Shown here in pieces: positions 28,103-41,006 of a stretch of 64,000 bases of DNA (positions are counted from its first letter, which is position 1; each line of letters starts with the position of its first letter). This DNA is from Alphaproteobacteria bacterium. Lineage in GTDB: Bacteria > Pseudomonadota > Alphaproteobacteria > Micropepsales > Micropepsaceae. The translations under genes were made by a program, and so were the position numbers. The notes under the pieces were generated by a model. That model was not told where the DNA came from. It searched no databases and worked only from the letters and a program-made list of their open reading frames with translations. The stretch lies in NCBI GenBank assembly GCA_020852655.1, contig JADZAI010000106.1, forward strand, positions 95,385 through 159,384. Direction: 5' to 3'.

Positions 28103-30864
28103 ATGAAGAACAATCGATACGGCCCCAGGGGCCGGCGCTATTCCATTGCCGCCGCGCTGCTGATGACATCGGCGCTTGGCGGCGTCGCGCTCGCCCAGGA
28201 CGACGGCTCGGAAGAGATCACCGTCACCGCGCAGCGCAGCGGCGCGGCGCAGTCGGTCCAGAAGATTCCGATTGCGGTCACGGCGATCAGCCAGAAGGAA
28301 CTCGAGGCGAAGGCCATCGAGAGCTTCAAGGACCTCCAGTTCAACGTGCCGTCGGTCACCTATTCGAACGGCAATTTCGGCGGCAACAACTTCCAGATCC
28401 GCGGCATCGGCATCTCGTCGGTCGCGACCTCGGCGGACTGCAATACTGCTCGAAGGATACCGGCCCCGCCAATATCGGCGGCCTCGGCTTCTCGGCCAAC
28501 CCGCTGGTGGCGAACATCCAGCGCGGCCAGTTCAGCCAGGGTTGCCGCGCGACGTCGCTGTATGACGACGACGCGCTCGGCACGATCAACACCCAGGCGA
28601 CGCTCGGCGGCCTCTTCGGCCTGCTCGGCGGCTTCCAGACGGGTGATGCGTTCGCCGGTAAGATGCAGGATCCCAATGTCCGCAACATCGAGTCGTCGTT
28701 CGATCCGATCTACAAGTCGAAGACCGACATCTACGAGTTCAGCGCGGACTGGGACATCACCGACACGCTGCGCCTGTCGGGCCTCGCGTCCTACACGAAG
28801 TTCAACCTCTACACGCGCCAGGACTATAACCGCTACACGCCGAGCGTTGCGTTCAACGCCGCGCCGAACCCGGTCAACGCGATCCCGCTGCCGTATGCGC
28901 AATACGCGGCGATCTACGCCCAGCTCTTCCCGGGCGGCAACGTTGCCGATGCGCAGAACGGCACGTCCAACGAATTCCGCACGAGCGACATTTCGTCGGC
29001 GTTCACGGAACAGTCGACGGTCGAACTTCGCTTGCAGTCGAGCTTCGACGGGCCGTTCAACTTCAGCATCGGCGCGAACTATCTGAACTTCGACGCGACC
29101 GGCGACTACTACGTCATGTTCAACACGGGTACGGCCTGGTACCAGTTGAACAACTTCCTGTCGTCGCTGGGTTCGGGCGGCGCGCTGCCGTTCCCCTGCC
29201 CGGAGAACAATCCGTCCTGCGTCTTCGTCGACCCGAACGAGAATCCGAACCGTAGCGGTCACAATTACTACGACGCCTACTCGCCGTATAACCTCGAGTC
29301 GACGGCGATCTTCGGCGAGGTCTATTGGGACATCACCGACGAGTTCAAGCTGACCGGCGGCCTGCGCTACACCGACGACCAGAAGGAGATCGAGAATCAC
29401 CAGGTGAATCTCGGCACCCCCGGTTCCGGCGTGAGCCCGGCCATTCCGGGCACGCCCGCGATCTCGAAGGTGGACTTCCAGGAATTCACCGGCCGCGCCG
29501 TGGCCGAGTGGCGTCCTGACTTCGACTGGAGCGAGTCCTCGCTGTTCTACGCGTCGTATTCGCGCGGCTACAAGGCGGGCGGTCTGAACTCGCCCTGCTC
29601 CGGTGGCGGCGGCGTGATCTGCGGTCCGGCGAACTTCGAGCCCGAGTTCATCAACGCGTATGAAATCGGCACGAAGAACACGCTGGCCGGTGGCTCGGTC
29701 GTCCTGAACCTGTCGGCCTTCTACTACGACTACAAGGGCTATCAGGTTTCGAAGATCGTCAACCGCGCTTCGACGAACGAGAACATCGACGCCACGGTGA
29801 AGGGCCTCGAACTCGAGTCTTCGTGGTCTCCGGTCAAGGGTCTCCGCTTCAACCTGAACGGCGGCTACCTCCAGAGCGAGATCAAGGAGAACTTCTCGAT
29901 CGACACGTTCGACCGCACGCAGGGCAATCCCAACCTGATCGTCGTGAAGTCGAGCGCGGCCTCGAACTGCGTCGTGACCGTCGCGCAGGCCCAGGTCGCA
30001 GTCTCCACGGGCAACCCATTCAATCTGCTGGGTCTGTGCTCCGGCGCGTTCCAGTTCGTCGACGGCGTGGCGCCCAGCGACGGCGTGCTCGTCAACCTGA
30101 AGGGCAACAGCCTGCCCAACGCGCCGAAGTGGACGATCTCGTTCGGCGCCCAGTACTCGTTCGACGTGACCGAGGATTGGGAGATGACGGTGCGTGGCGA
30201 CTACTACTACCAGTCGAGCACGTATGCGCGCATCTACAACACCGAAGCCGACCACATCAGGTCGTGGGACAACGTGAACTTCACGCTGACCCTGGCGAAC
30301 GAGTCTTCGGGCTGGCAGGTCGATGCCTACCTGAAGAACGCATTCAACCAAAAGGCGATCACGGACACCTACCTGACCGACGATTCGTCGGGCCTGTTCC
30401 GCAACGCCTTCTACACCGACCCGCGGACCTACGGCATCGGCATCACCTACAACTTCTCGGCTGACGAAGAAGTTGTTGAAGCGCCGATCGAGACGCCTCC
30501 GCCGGCTCCGGCAGCGGCCAAGACGTTCATCGTGTTCTTCAACTTCGACCGGTCGGACCTGACCGCCGAGGCGCAGACGGTGATCGCGGAAGCCGCAGCG
30601 GCCTACAAGGCCGGCCAGTCGGTCAATCTGCGCGTCCAGGTGCGTGGCCACACCGACACCGTCGGCTCGGCCGCCTACAACCTGCCGCTCTCGGAACGTC
30701 GCGCCGAAAGCGTGAAGGACGGGCTGGTTGCCAACGGTGTCTCGGCCGACGTCATCTCGACCTCGGGCGCCGGCTTCTCCGAGCCGCTGGTCCCGACCGG
30801 TCCGGGCGTCAAGGAGCCGCAGAACCGCCGCGCCACCATCGACCTCACCGGCGCCGGTTCGTAA
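28103..30864 (+). pseudogene. TonB-dependent receptor with fused C-terminal OmpA domain; internally deleted and frameshifted
   Basis: The first frame, from ATG 28103, gives a signal peptide ending in ALGGVALA, a TonB-box-like EEITVTAQR and the plug up to QIRGIGISSVATSADC (about 28441). There the reading must change frame to continue as YCSKDTGPANIGG, which runs uninterrupted to TAA 30864. The middle of the plug (including the usual VEVLRGPQGTLYG block) and the first barrel strands are absent, by comparison with ordinary receptors about 150 residues. The barrel ends at GIGITYNF, and then, after a Pro/Ala linker, comes an OmpA-like peptidoglycan-binding domain (FIVFFNFDRSDLT; GHTDTVGSAAYN; LSERRAESV; NRRATI) with its Asp and Arg ligands. 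A receptor-OmpA fusion is unusual. The strong preference for AAC, TTC and ATC codons suggests a highly expressed ancestor. It is either a decayed gene or an assembly error; from ATG 28507 the longer fragment alone could be translated. Confidence 0.75.
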
Positions 30865-30889
30865 CGAACCTGCTCCAGACAAACACGCG

Positions 30890-30920
30890 AAGGGCGGCCG
30901 AAAGGCCGCCCTTTTCGTTT
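30890..30920 (+). terminator. Rho-independent terminator after the TonB receptor-OmpA gene
   Basis: A perfect 10-bp stem (AAGGGCGGCC with GGCCGCCCTT) closed by a GAAA tetraloop and followed by TTCGTTT, 26 nt after the stop codon. Confidence 0.88.
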
Positions 30921-31061
30921 GGGGGGCGCCACCTCGCCCATACGGGGCAAGCTGCGGTCGTCGATACCTCAGATGCCAGTCTCAGCCGTGGAAGTCCTGC
31001 GCCGCATGCGGGATGACGAAGACACCATTCAAAGTGCCGGCGTCGCCTACGCCATTCTCCG

Positions 31062-34768
<3,707 letters not shown>

Positions 34769-34772
<4 letters not shown>

Positions 34773-35464
34773 CTGCGGCCGCGAAAGCCGGTCGCGACCA
34801 CGTACATCTCCGCCGAGTCGGCGCGGCTGGCGGGCGGTTTGATGTGCCGGACCTCGCGGAAGTCCTTCTTCATGGTCTGGAGAAGCTGGCCCTCGGTGCC
34901 GCCGCGCTGCACCTTGCAGACAAAGGCCCCGCCGGGCTTCAGGACCTCCCGCGCGAATTCGAGCGCCGCCTCGCACAGGGCCATGATCTTCATGTGGTCG
35001 GTCTGGCGATGGCCGGTGGCGGGGGCGGCCATGTCGGACAGGACCGCATCCGCCTCGCCGCCGAGGATCGCCTTCAGGCGGTCCGGCGCGGAGGGGTCGA
35101 GGAAGTCGAGATGGAGGATTTCGGCCCCGGGCACCTCTTCCATCGGCGAGATGTCGATGCCGATCACCCGGCCCTGCGGGCCGGCGCGCTCGACGGCGAT
35201 TTGGGTCCATCCGCCGGGCGCCGCTCCGAGGTCGACGATATGCCCGCCCCTGCGGATCAGGCCGTGGCGGTCGTCCAGTTCCTTCAGCTTGTAGGCGGCG
35301 CGCGAGCGATAGCCTTCGCTTTTCGCGGCGGCGACGTAGGGGTCGTTCAACTGGCGCTCCAGCCAGCGCACCTGGCCGACGGAGCGGCCGCGCGCCGACT
35401 TCACGCGTACTTTGAGCGTCCTCCCGGAACCTCCTGGATTTGCCCCCTTTTTTCCTCCGCTCAT
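34769..35464 (-). CDS. rlmE: 23S rRNA (uridine-2'-O)-methyltransferase RlmE/FtsJ
   Basis: Methylates U2552 of 23S rRNA (E. coli numbering) late in 50S assembly. The 231 residues contain KSEGYRSRAAYKLKELDD with the first catalytic Lys, the SAM-binding VDLGAAPGGWTQIA, the catalytic Asp in LSDMAAPATGH, Lys in AFVCKVQRGG and Glu in AEMYVVATGF: a complete K-D-K-E tetrad. ATG 35464 overlaps the ppx TGA (ATGA), so ppx and rlmE are co-translated. Confidence 0.95.
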
Positions 35465-36576
35465 GCGCTGCGCCTGTCGCGTTTCCAGCGCCGGTGCCGT
35501 TCCTTCTCGGCCTTCGCCATCAAGGTCAGCAGCATGCCCTCGCGCAGGCCGCGATCGGCGATGCGGATGCGCCCGCAGGGAAAGCGGCGGGTGATCGCCT
35601 CCAGGATCGCGCAGCCCGGCAACACCAGCTCGGCCCTGTCGTTGCCGACACAGGGATGCGCGGCGCGGGTTTCGAAATTCTGGGTAACCAGGCCGCGCGC
35701 GATGCGCGTGATGTCGGCCACGTCCATCCACAGCCCGTCGATCCGCCCGCGGTCATAGCGCGTCAGGCCGAGATGCATGCCGGCCAGGGTCGTCACGGTG
35801 CCCGACGTGCCGAGCAGATGCATGCCGGAGGGCGCCGACGGGCCGCTGAACCCGCCGCCCGACAGCGCCTCGGCGAACGCCTCTTCCGCCGCCGCCGCCA
35901 TCGCGGGGTAGTCCTCCATCCTCAGCGGCGCCCGGCCGAGGCCGAAGCGTTCGGCCAGCGAGACGACGCCGACCGGGACGCTCACCCATGCCGCCATGCG
36001 GGGCCGAACCTCGGCGCGCGGCGGCGTGCGCCGGAGCCAGATGAGTTCGGTGCTGCCTCCGCCGATGTCGAAGATGACGGAATCCTCAAGGTCCGGATCG
36101 GTCAGCGGCGCCACGCCGTGCGCACACAGGCGCGCTTCCTCGCCGGGCGCGACGATCTCCATGCGAATCCCCGTCTCGCGCTCGATCCGGTGGATGAAGG
36201 ACGCGCTGTTCGAGGCGCTGCGGCAGGCCTGGGTGGCGATGGCCCGGCTGTGGGTCACGCCGGCCCGGCGCATCTTGGCGGCACAGACTTTCAGGGCGGC
36301 AAGCGTGCGCTCTATGGCGGCCTCGGACAGCGCGCCGGTGGCCGAAAGCCCTTCGCCGAGACGCACCGAGCGGGAAAAGGCGTCGACCACGCGGAAGCCG
36401 TTGCGACCCTCGCCCCGGGCGATGAGCAACCGGCAATTGTTGGTCCCGAGGTCCACGGCCGCGAATGTGTCGCGCGGGCGCCGTACGGGCCGCTCGCCGC
36501 CGACGACCGGGGCGTCGGGCACGGCTGCGCCTTCCGGACTCTCCGTCCCTGGCTCGTCTGCGGAGCGGTCTGTCAC
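35461..36576 (-). CDS. Ppx/GppA-family phosphatase
   Basis: An exopolyphosphatase or guanosine pentaphosphate phosphatase-like enzyme of the ASKHA fold, 371 residues. The phosphate-1 motif FAAVDLGTNNCRLLIA (about 39-54), the catalytic-Glu region around ATQACRSASN, the phosphate-2 motif VIFDIGGGSTELIWL and the LGTSGTVTTLAGM segment are present. It lacks the extra C-terminal HD domain of E. coli Ppx. The GTG start at 36576 is the first possible in frame; about 35 residues before the first motif look unstructured. It is coupled to rlmE. Confidence 0.9.
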   Translation of the reverse strand: MTDRSADEPGTESPEGAAVPDAPVVGGERPVRRPRDTFAAVDLGTNNCRLLIARGEGRNGFRVVDAFSRSVRLGEGLSATGALSEAAIERTLAALKVCAAKMRRAGVTHSRAIATQACRSASNSASFIHRIERETGIRMEIVAPGEEARLCAHGVAPLTDPDLEDSVIFDIGGGSTELIWLRRTPPRAEVRPRMAAWVSVPVGVVSLAERFGLGRAPLRMEDYPAMAAAAEEAFAEALSGGGFSGPSAPSGMHLLGTSGTVTTLAGMHLGLTRYDRGRIDGLWMDVADITRIARGLVTQNFETRAAHPCVGNDRAELVLPGCAILEAITRRFPCGRIRIADRGLREGMLLTLMAKAEKERHRRWKRDRRSA

Positions 36577-36700
36577 GACGGCGTCCGGGCTCCTCTTCCG
36601 CGCCGGACAGGACGCCGCCGCGCTCGCCTAAGACGATAGGGTGCCTTGTGCGTTGCAGCAAGGGGCGCCGCCGGAGCGGCCGCCCGGAGCCGCGCGGCGG

Positions 36701-38359
36701 TCAGTTGGACCAGTAGATGAAGACGTCGCCGGGCTTCGACGGCTTGCCGAGCGGCGTATCGACGTTGATCGCGCCTTCGAACAGGGCCGGCCAGATCGGT
36801 TTGGCCTGCTCGCGGTCATGCGCATCGAGCAGGGCCGTCAGCTCGGCGACCACCTCAGGGTTCGCCGCCGCCACGTCCGCCTTTTCCGAGGGATCGGCGG
36901 CGAGATCGTAGAGATACGAGACCTTCGGCGTCTCCATCGCCTGGAGCTTCCACCGGCCCTTCTGCACGGTGCGATAGGGGCCGCTGCGCCAGAACAGGAT
37001 GTCGTGCGGACGGCCCGCCGCGGTGCCGGCGAGGAACGGAAGAAGGTTCACGCCGTCGATCGTGCGGTCGGAGGGAATGGCTGCGCTGGCGGCGGCCGCG
37101 GCAGTCGCGAACACATCGAAGTGACTGACCGGCGCGTCATAGGTCGACCCGGCCTGGATCACGCCCGCCCAGCGCATGAAGAACGGCACGCGGATGCCGC
37201 CTTCGTAGAAGGTTGCCTTCCACCCGCGATAGGGCGCGTTCAGTCCGTCGAGGCCGATATAGTTGGCGCCGCCATTGTCGCTCGTGAAGATCACGAGCGT
37301 GTTCTCGTCCAGCCCCTCGTCCTTCAGCGCCTGCAAGACGCGCCCGACGTTGCGGTCGAGATTGCGCACCATCGCCGCATAGACGCGCCGGGTGTGATCG
37401 GGGATACCCGGCAGCGCGTCGAAGTCCTCCCTGGTCGCCTGAAGCGGCGTGTGAATGGCGTTGTAGGCGAGATAGACGAAGAAGGGCCGGTTGCGATTGG
37501 CATGGATCGCCTTGACCGCCTCGTCGGTGAGATAGTCGGTCATGTAGCCCTTGGGCTCGAACATCTCGCTGCCGTTGTAGCGCACGCCCCAGGGCAGCGC
37601 GGCCCACAGGAAGCGGTCGATCGGGTCGAAGTCCTGCTTGGCATTCACGACATCCGCGTCATCGGCCTTCAGGAACATTGAGGCGCCAGCATAGAAGCCG
37701 AGGCTTTCGTCGAAGCCGCGCGCGTCGGGCCGTGTCGCATCCGTTTCGCCGAGGTGCCACTTCCCCAGATGGAGCGTGTGGTAGCCGGCCTTCTGAAGCA
37801 GCGCCGCGATCGTCACCTCGGTCGACGGCACCGCCATGTCGGCCACGTCGGGCGTCTCCGCCTCGCGGTCGGCATGATAGATCGAGGGATGGCTGCCGTC
37901 GCCGATGCCATGGCCGACGACACGCGCGAAACCGATCGGCGTCGGCGTGAACTCGAACCCGAAGCGCGTGGGATAGCGGCCGGTCATCAGCGCAGCCCGC
38001 GACGGAGCGCAGGTGGCGTTGCCGGCATATCCGGCGCTGAAGCTGACGCCTTCGCGGCCGATCGAGTCGATGTTCGGCGTCGGCACGGATGCGTCGACAC
38101 CGCCGCCGTAGAACGAGATGTCGTTGTGCCCCATGTCGTCGGCCAGGATCAGCACGACATTGGGCGGGCGCCGCCCGGCCGGAGGCGTCTGCGGCCCCTG
38201 CTGCCAGGCGACCTCGCGATGCGGCGCCGGCGTCGGCTTGCGCCAGCTTGCGACGAGAAGGATTAGCCCCTCGCGTCCGCCGATGGCGTACCATCCGCCA
38301 ATGCCTGCGCCGGCAAGAAGTGCGAGCGCCAGCGCGCCGCGCTTGATCCACCTGTTCAT
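36701..38359 (-). CDS. Membrane-anchored type I sulfatase
   Basis: Hydrolyses a sulfate ester with a formylglycine made from Cys. The 552 residues begin with an uncleaved signal/anchor helix (about 7-24), so the enzyme is probably periplasmic and tethered. The metal-binding VVLILADDMGHND (Asp73, Asp74) and the sulfatase signature CAPSRAALMTGRYP with the modified Cys117 are intact; FTSDNGGANYIGLDG supplies the second metal site. The substrate is unknown; the overall layout fits arylsulfatase-like S1 enzymes. Its ATG overlaps the TGA of the formylglycine-generating enzyme gene, which directly links enzyme and activator. Confidence 0.93.
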   Translation of the reverse strand: MNRWIKRGALALALLAGAGIGGWYAIGGREGLILLVASWRKPTPAPHREVAWQQGPQTPPAGRRPPNVVLILADDMGHNDISFYGGGVDASVPTPNIDSIGREGVSFSAGYAGNATCAPSRAALMTGRYPTRFGFEFTPTPIGFARVVGHGIGDGSHPSIYHADREAETPDVADMAVPSTEVTIAALLQKAGYHTLHLGKWHLGETDATRPDARGFDESLGFYAGASMFLKADDADVVNAKQDFDPIDRFLWAALPWGVRYNGSEMFEPKGYMTDYLTDEAVKAIHANRNRPFFVYLAYNAIHTPLQATREDFDALPGIPDHTRRVYAAMVRNLDRNVGRVLQALKDEGLDENTLVIFTSDNGGANYIGLDGLNAPYRGWKATFYEGGIRVPFFMRWAGVIQAGSTYDAPVSHFDVFATAAAAASAAIPSDRTIDGVNLLPFLAGTAAGRPHDILFWRSGPYRTVQKGRWKLQAMETPKVSYLYDLAADPSEKADVAAANPEVVAELTALLDAHDREQAKPIWPALFEGAINVDTPLGKPSKPGDVFIYWSN

Positions 38360-39381
38360 GGATGTCCCTCCCCATTTGTGTTCTCGGCGGTTCGCGCTGC
38401 GCTCTGGGGCGGCCGGACCACCGTTCGGAATCCGATATGCGACGCGCCGTCACCGGGATCGGCTCCGGTGCGCGCGGCGGGCCGATAGCGGAAGCAATAA
38501 TTGTCCGCACACAGGAACGAGCCGCCCTTGATGACCCGGCGCGGCACCGACGGCGCCTGCGGATCGAAAGAGGCCGACTGCGGCGCCAGCTCTTCGTCGT
38601 CGAAGGCGCCGGGCACATAGACGTCCGTCGTCCACTGCCAGACATTGCCCGCCATGTCGTACAGGCCGTAGCCGTTCGGCGGATAGCAGCCGACCGGCGA
38701 GGGGCGCATGCGATAACCGTCCGTGCCGGTGTCTGCATAGGGGAACGGCCCCTGCCAGGTATTGGCGCGCGATGTGCCGGATGTCGGATCGCCATCGCCC
38801 CAGGCATAGGCCGCGCCGTCGATGCCGCCGCGCGCCGCGTATTCCCATTCCGCCTCGCTCGGCAGTTCGCGGCCCAGCCAGCGCGCATAGGCAAGCGCAT
38901 CCTCATAGGCGACCTGCACGACGGGCAGATGGTCGCGCCCGTCGATCGAACTGCCCGGTCCTTCGGGATGGCGCCAGTCGGCACCGGGGACGATGCGCCA
39001 CCAGTCGGCGATGTCGCGGACCGGCTCGTCTCCGTCCGGCGCGACGAAGACGAGCGATGCGGGGGTGTCGCCGCGCTCCGCCCGCGTGACATAGCCGGTC
39101 GCCGCGACGAAGGCCGCGAACTGCGCATTGGTGACGTCGGTCGCATCGATGAAGAAGGCCGCGACCTCGACACGGTGCGGCGGCCCCTCCTCAGCGCGCA
39201 GCGGCTTGGCGCCCATCAGCATCGCGCCGCCGGGCACGAAGATCATGCCCGCGGTACCCTGCCCCGGCGCCGCCGGCGCTTCGCGGACGCATATCTCCGA
39301 GGCCACCTGCCGGTCGCCCTCACCGCCGCATGCCGCCAACGACAGCAGCGCGGCGCAGGCGAGAGTCGGCTTGCGCCGCAT
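38356..39381 (-). CDS. Formylglycine-generating enzyme with lipoprotein signal
   Basis: Oxidises the sulfatase Cys to formylglycine. The 341 residues start MRRKPTLACAALLSLAACGG, a lipoprotein signal with the lipobox LAAC and Cys18 as lipidation site. The FGE-sulfatase domain contains FVPGGAMLMG, PVVQVAYEDALAYARWLGRELPSEAEWEYAARGG, YDMAGNVWQWTTDVY and KGGSFLCADNYCFRYRPAAR; the copper-binding, catalytic Cys pair is Cys291/Cys296 with the C-x4-C spacing of true enzymes. ATG 39381 shares its A with the preceding TGA (TGATG). The following sulfatase start overlaps this gene's stop. Unusually, the signal sequence puts this enzyme in the envelope. Confidence 0.9.
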   Translation of the reverse strand: MRRKPTLACAALLSLAACGGEGDRQVASEICVREAPAAPGQGTAGMIFVPGGAMLMGAKPLRAEEGPPHRVEVAAFFIDATDVTNAQFAAFVAATGYVTRAERGDTPASLVFVAPDGDEPVRDIADWWRIVPGADWRHPEGPGSSIDGRDHLPVVQVAYEDALAYARWLGRELPSEAEWEYAARGGIDGAAYAWGDGDPTSGTSRANTWQGPFPYADTGTDGYRMRPSPVGCYPPNGYGLYDMAGNVWQWTTDVYVPGAFDDEELAPQSASFDPQAPSVPRRVIKGGSFLCADNYCFRYRPAARTGADPGDGASHIGFRTVVRPPQSAARTAENTNGEGHP

Positions 39382-40412
39382 CAGACCGGAGCGGTGATGA
39401 GCGGCAGGCATCCCGTTGCCTCCAGCAGATCGCCGACGACACGGCGCGCCTCGCCGGCCAGTGCTGCGAAATCCTGCCGCAACCACGCGACGCATTTGCC
39501 CTGATACGGGAAGGGCTGTTGCGTCCACGGCGTTCCGTCGACCTCGGCCGTCACCGTGTCGGCGCCGGCGTTCAGCGCGCGGGCGTTGGCGAGCATCACC
39601 GGCACATAGCTGCGCGCCATTTCGCGCAGCAGCTCGCGCAACGTCGCGGGCAGCGCGTCGGCGCGCGCCCAGCCGTCCTCGGGCGCCTCATGGCCCGAGA
39701 GGTCCTCGACGGCATCGACCCAGGCATAGACGCGCGGCGCCTCCTTCAGCGTCAGTGCCGTCGGCGTCGGATCGAAGTGCGAGAGCTGCGTAAGCTGCCC
39801 GAAAGCAGCGAAGTCGCTGGCGCCGGGCCGTCCGCCCATCAGGAAGGGATGCGCCTTCAGATGCGCCTCGAAGATCGCGAGGAAGCGGCGATAGCTCGCC
39901 TCGATCACCGGACCGGTCGCCGGGTTGGAGCCCACCACGTAGAGTCGCCCGATCTGCCGTTCGGAGAAGGCCTTGCGCGCCGCGTGCCACTCCGCATCGG
40001 GCAACTGCGTGTCGCGCCAGAGCGGCAGGATCGCGCCCGCCTTCTCGATGTCGTCAGCGTACGCCCAGCGATAGTGGAACATCGCCTTCGTCAGCCACTC
40101 GTCGGCGTAGTCCTCCAGCAGCGCGTCGAGGAAGGCGAGCGCCGGATCGGGCGGCACAACGGCGCGCCCCGCCTGCATCGCTTCGAGGCGGCGGATGATC
40201 GGCGTCGAGTCGACGACCGCCTCGTGCGCGCCGGATCCGGACGGGAAATAGAAGGTCGGGAGCAGATCCACCTTCGGCCGCGGCAGCCCGGCGCGTCCGC
40301 CGTGCCCTGCGAGGAGGAAGCGGTAGGGGACGCGGCGATAGCGCAGCACGGCCAGCATCTTGCGGGTATAGGGCGAGCCAGGCGCGCCCGAGAGAAGAAC
40401 AGGCTCACTCAT
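39381..40412 (-). CDS. Glutathione S-transferase-like protein
   Basis: Encodes 343 residues, long for a GST. The N-terminal thioredoxin-like domain begins MSEPVLLSGAPGSPYTRKML and runs to about residue 80; the helical C-terminal domain follows (for example PFLMGGRPGASDFAAFGQLTQL) with about 100 further residues. Such long GST-like proteins are annotated in many Alphaproteobacteria without known substrate. It is first in a three-gene unit with the formylglycine-generating enzyme and sulfatase, coupled by a TGATG overlap. It faces the divergent DUF1330 gene across a palindrome. Confidence 0.82.
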   Translation of the reverse strand: MSEPVLLSGAPGSPYTRKMLAVLRYRRVPYRFLLAGHGGRAGLPRPKVDLLPTFYFPSGSGAHEAVVDSTPIIRRLEAMQAGRAVVPPDPALAFLDALLEDYADEWLTKAMFHYRWAYADDIEKAGAILPLWRDTQLPDAEWHAARKAFSERQIGRLYVVGSNPATGPVIEASYRRFLAIFEAHLKAHPFLMGGRPGASDFAAFGQLTQLSHFDPTPTALTLKEAPRVYAWVDAVEDLSGHEAPEDGWARADALPATLRELLREMARSYVPVMLANARALNAGADTVTAEVDGTPWTQQPFPYQGKCVAWLRQDFAALAGEARRVVGDLLEATGCLPLITAPV

Positions 40413-40486
40413 ACGGCACCGCCTCCACCCTGCCCGCTCGACCAGGAGCGTCCAGCGCTTTTGGACGCGCCTTGACCGGCATCCCT

Positions 40487-40513
40487 TATAGTGACACCAG
40501 TAATGCCAGTATA
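40487..40513. promoter_or_regulatory. 27-bp imperfect palindrome between the GST and DUF1330 genes
   Basis: Outer arms TATAGTGACA and TGCCAGTATA are inverted repeats with 8 of 10 matches, around CCAGTAA; a direct repeat CCAGTA (two copies) lies inside. It sits in the 162-bp divergent promoter region and is a plausible operator for a dimeric repressor controlling both directions. The regulator is unknown. Confidence 0.45.
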
Positions 40514-40574
40514 TTGTCCGCGCACGATGCGTCAAGACCGCCGCGTCGCAACGCGGCGAAGAGAGGGCAGCGCC

Positions 40575-40982
40575 ATGGAAGTCGTCAACGCCGTCTACCC
40601 CCAGCCCGCGCAGATCGCCGCCCTTCTGGCGCAGGAGAGCGAGGCGCCCGTCGTCATGGTCAATCTGCTGAAGTTCAAAGCGGCTGCGGCCTATGCCGAT
40701 GGCCGCCCCACCACGCTGAGCGGGCGCGACGCCTATATGCTCTATGGCGAACAGATGACGGCGCTGGTGGCAGCCCAGGGCGGACGCATGATGCATAGCG
40801 TCCGGGTCGAGGCGCTGGTGATCGGCGAGGTCGGCGAATTGTGGGACGCCGTGGCGCTCGTCGAATATCCGTCGGCCAAGGCCTTCGTCGCCATCGCGAC
40901 CTCGCCCGAGGTGAACGCGATCGGCGTGCACCGCGCCGCCGGCCTCGCCGGGCAACTGCTCATCCAGTGCCGGACGCTGTAG
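40575..40982 (+). CDS. DUF1330 family protein
   Basis: Encodes 135 residues with the ferredoxin-like dimeric alpha-beta barrel expected for DUF1330: APVVMVNLLKFKAAA, SGRDAYMLYGEQMTALVAAQGG, and WDAVALVEYPSAKAFVAIATSPEV. Function is not established for this family; some relatives act as monooxygenase-like or stress proteins. ATG 40575 follows GAGGG. It is divergent from the GST-FGE-sulfatase unit. Confidence 0.85.
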   Translation: MEVVNAVYPQPAQIAALLAQESEAPVVMVNLLKFKAAAAYADGRPTTLSGRDAYMLYGEQMTALVAAQGGRMMHSVRVEALVIGEVGELWDAVALVEYPSAKAFVAIATSPEVNAIGVHRAAGLAGQLLIQCRTL

Positions 40983-41006
40983 CGGCGCACGCGCCTCTCG
41001 GCCGCC

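Noticed and set aside
28360..30882. An 840-codon open frame antisense to the TonB receptor
   Set aside because: It mirrors the codon bias of the real gene and has low-complexity, charged translation with no domain.
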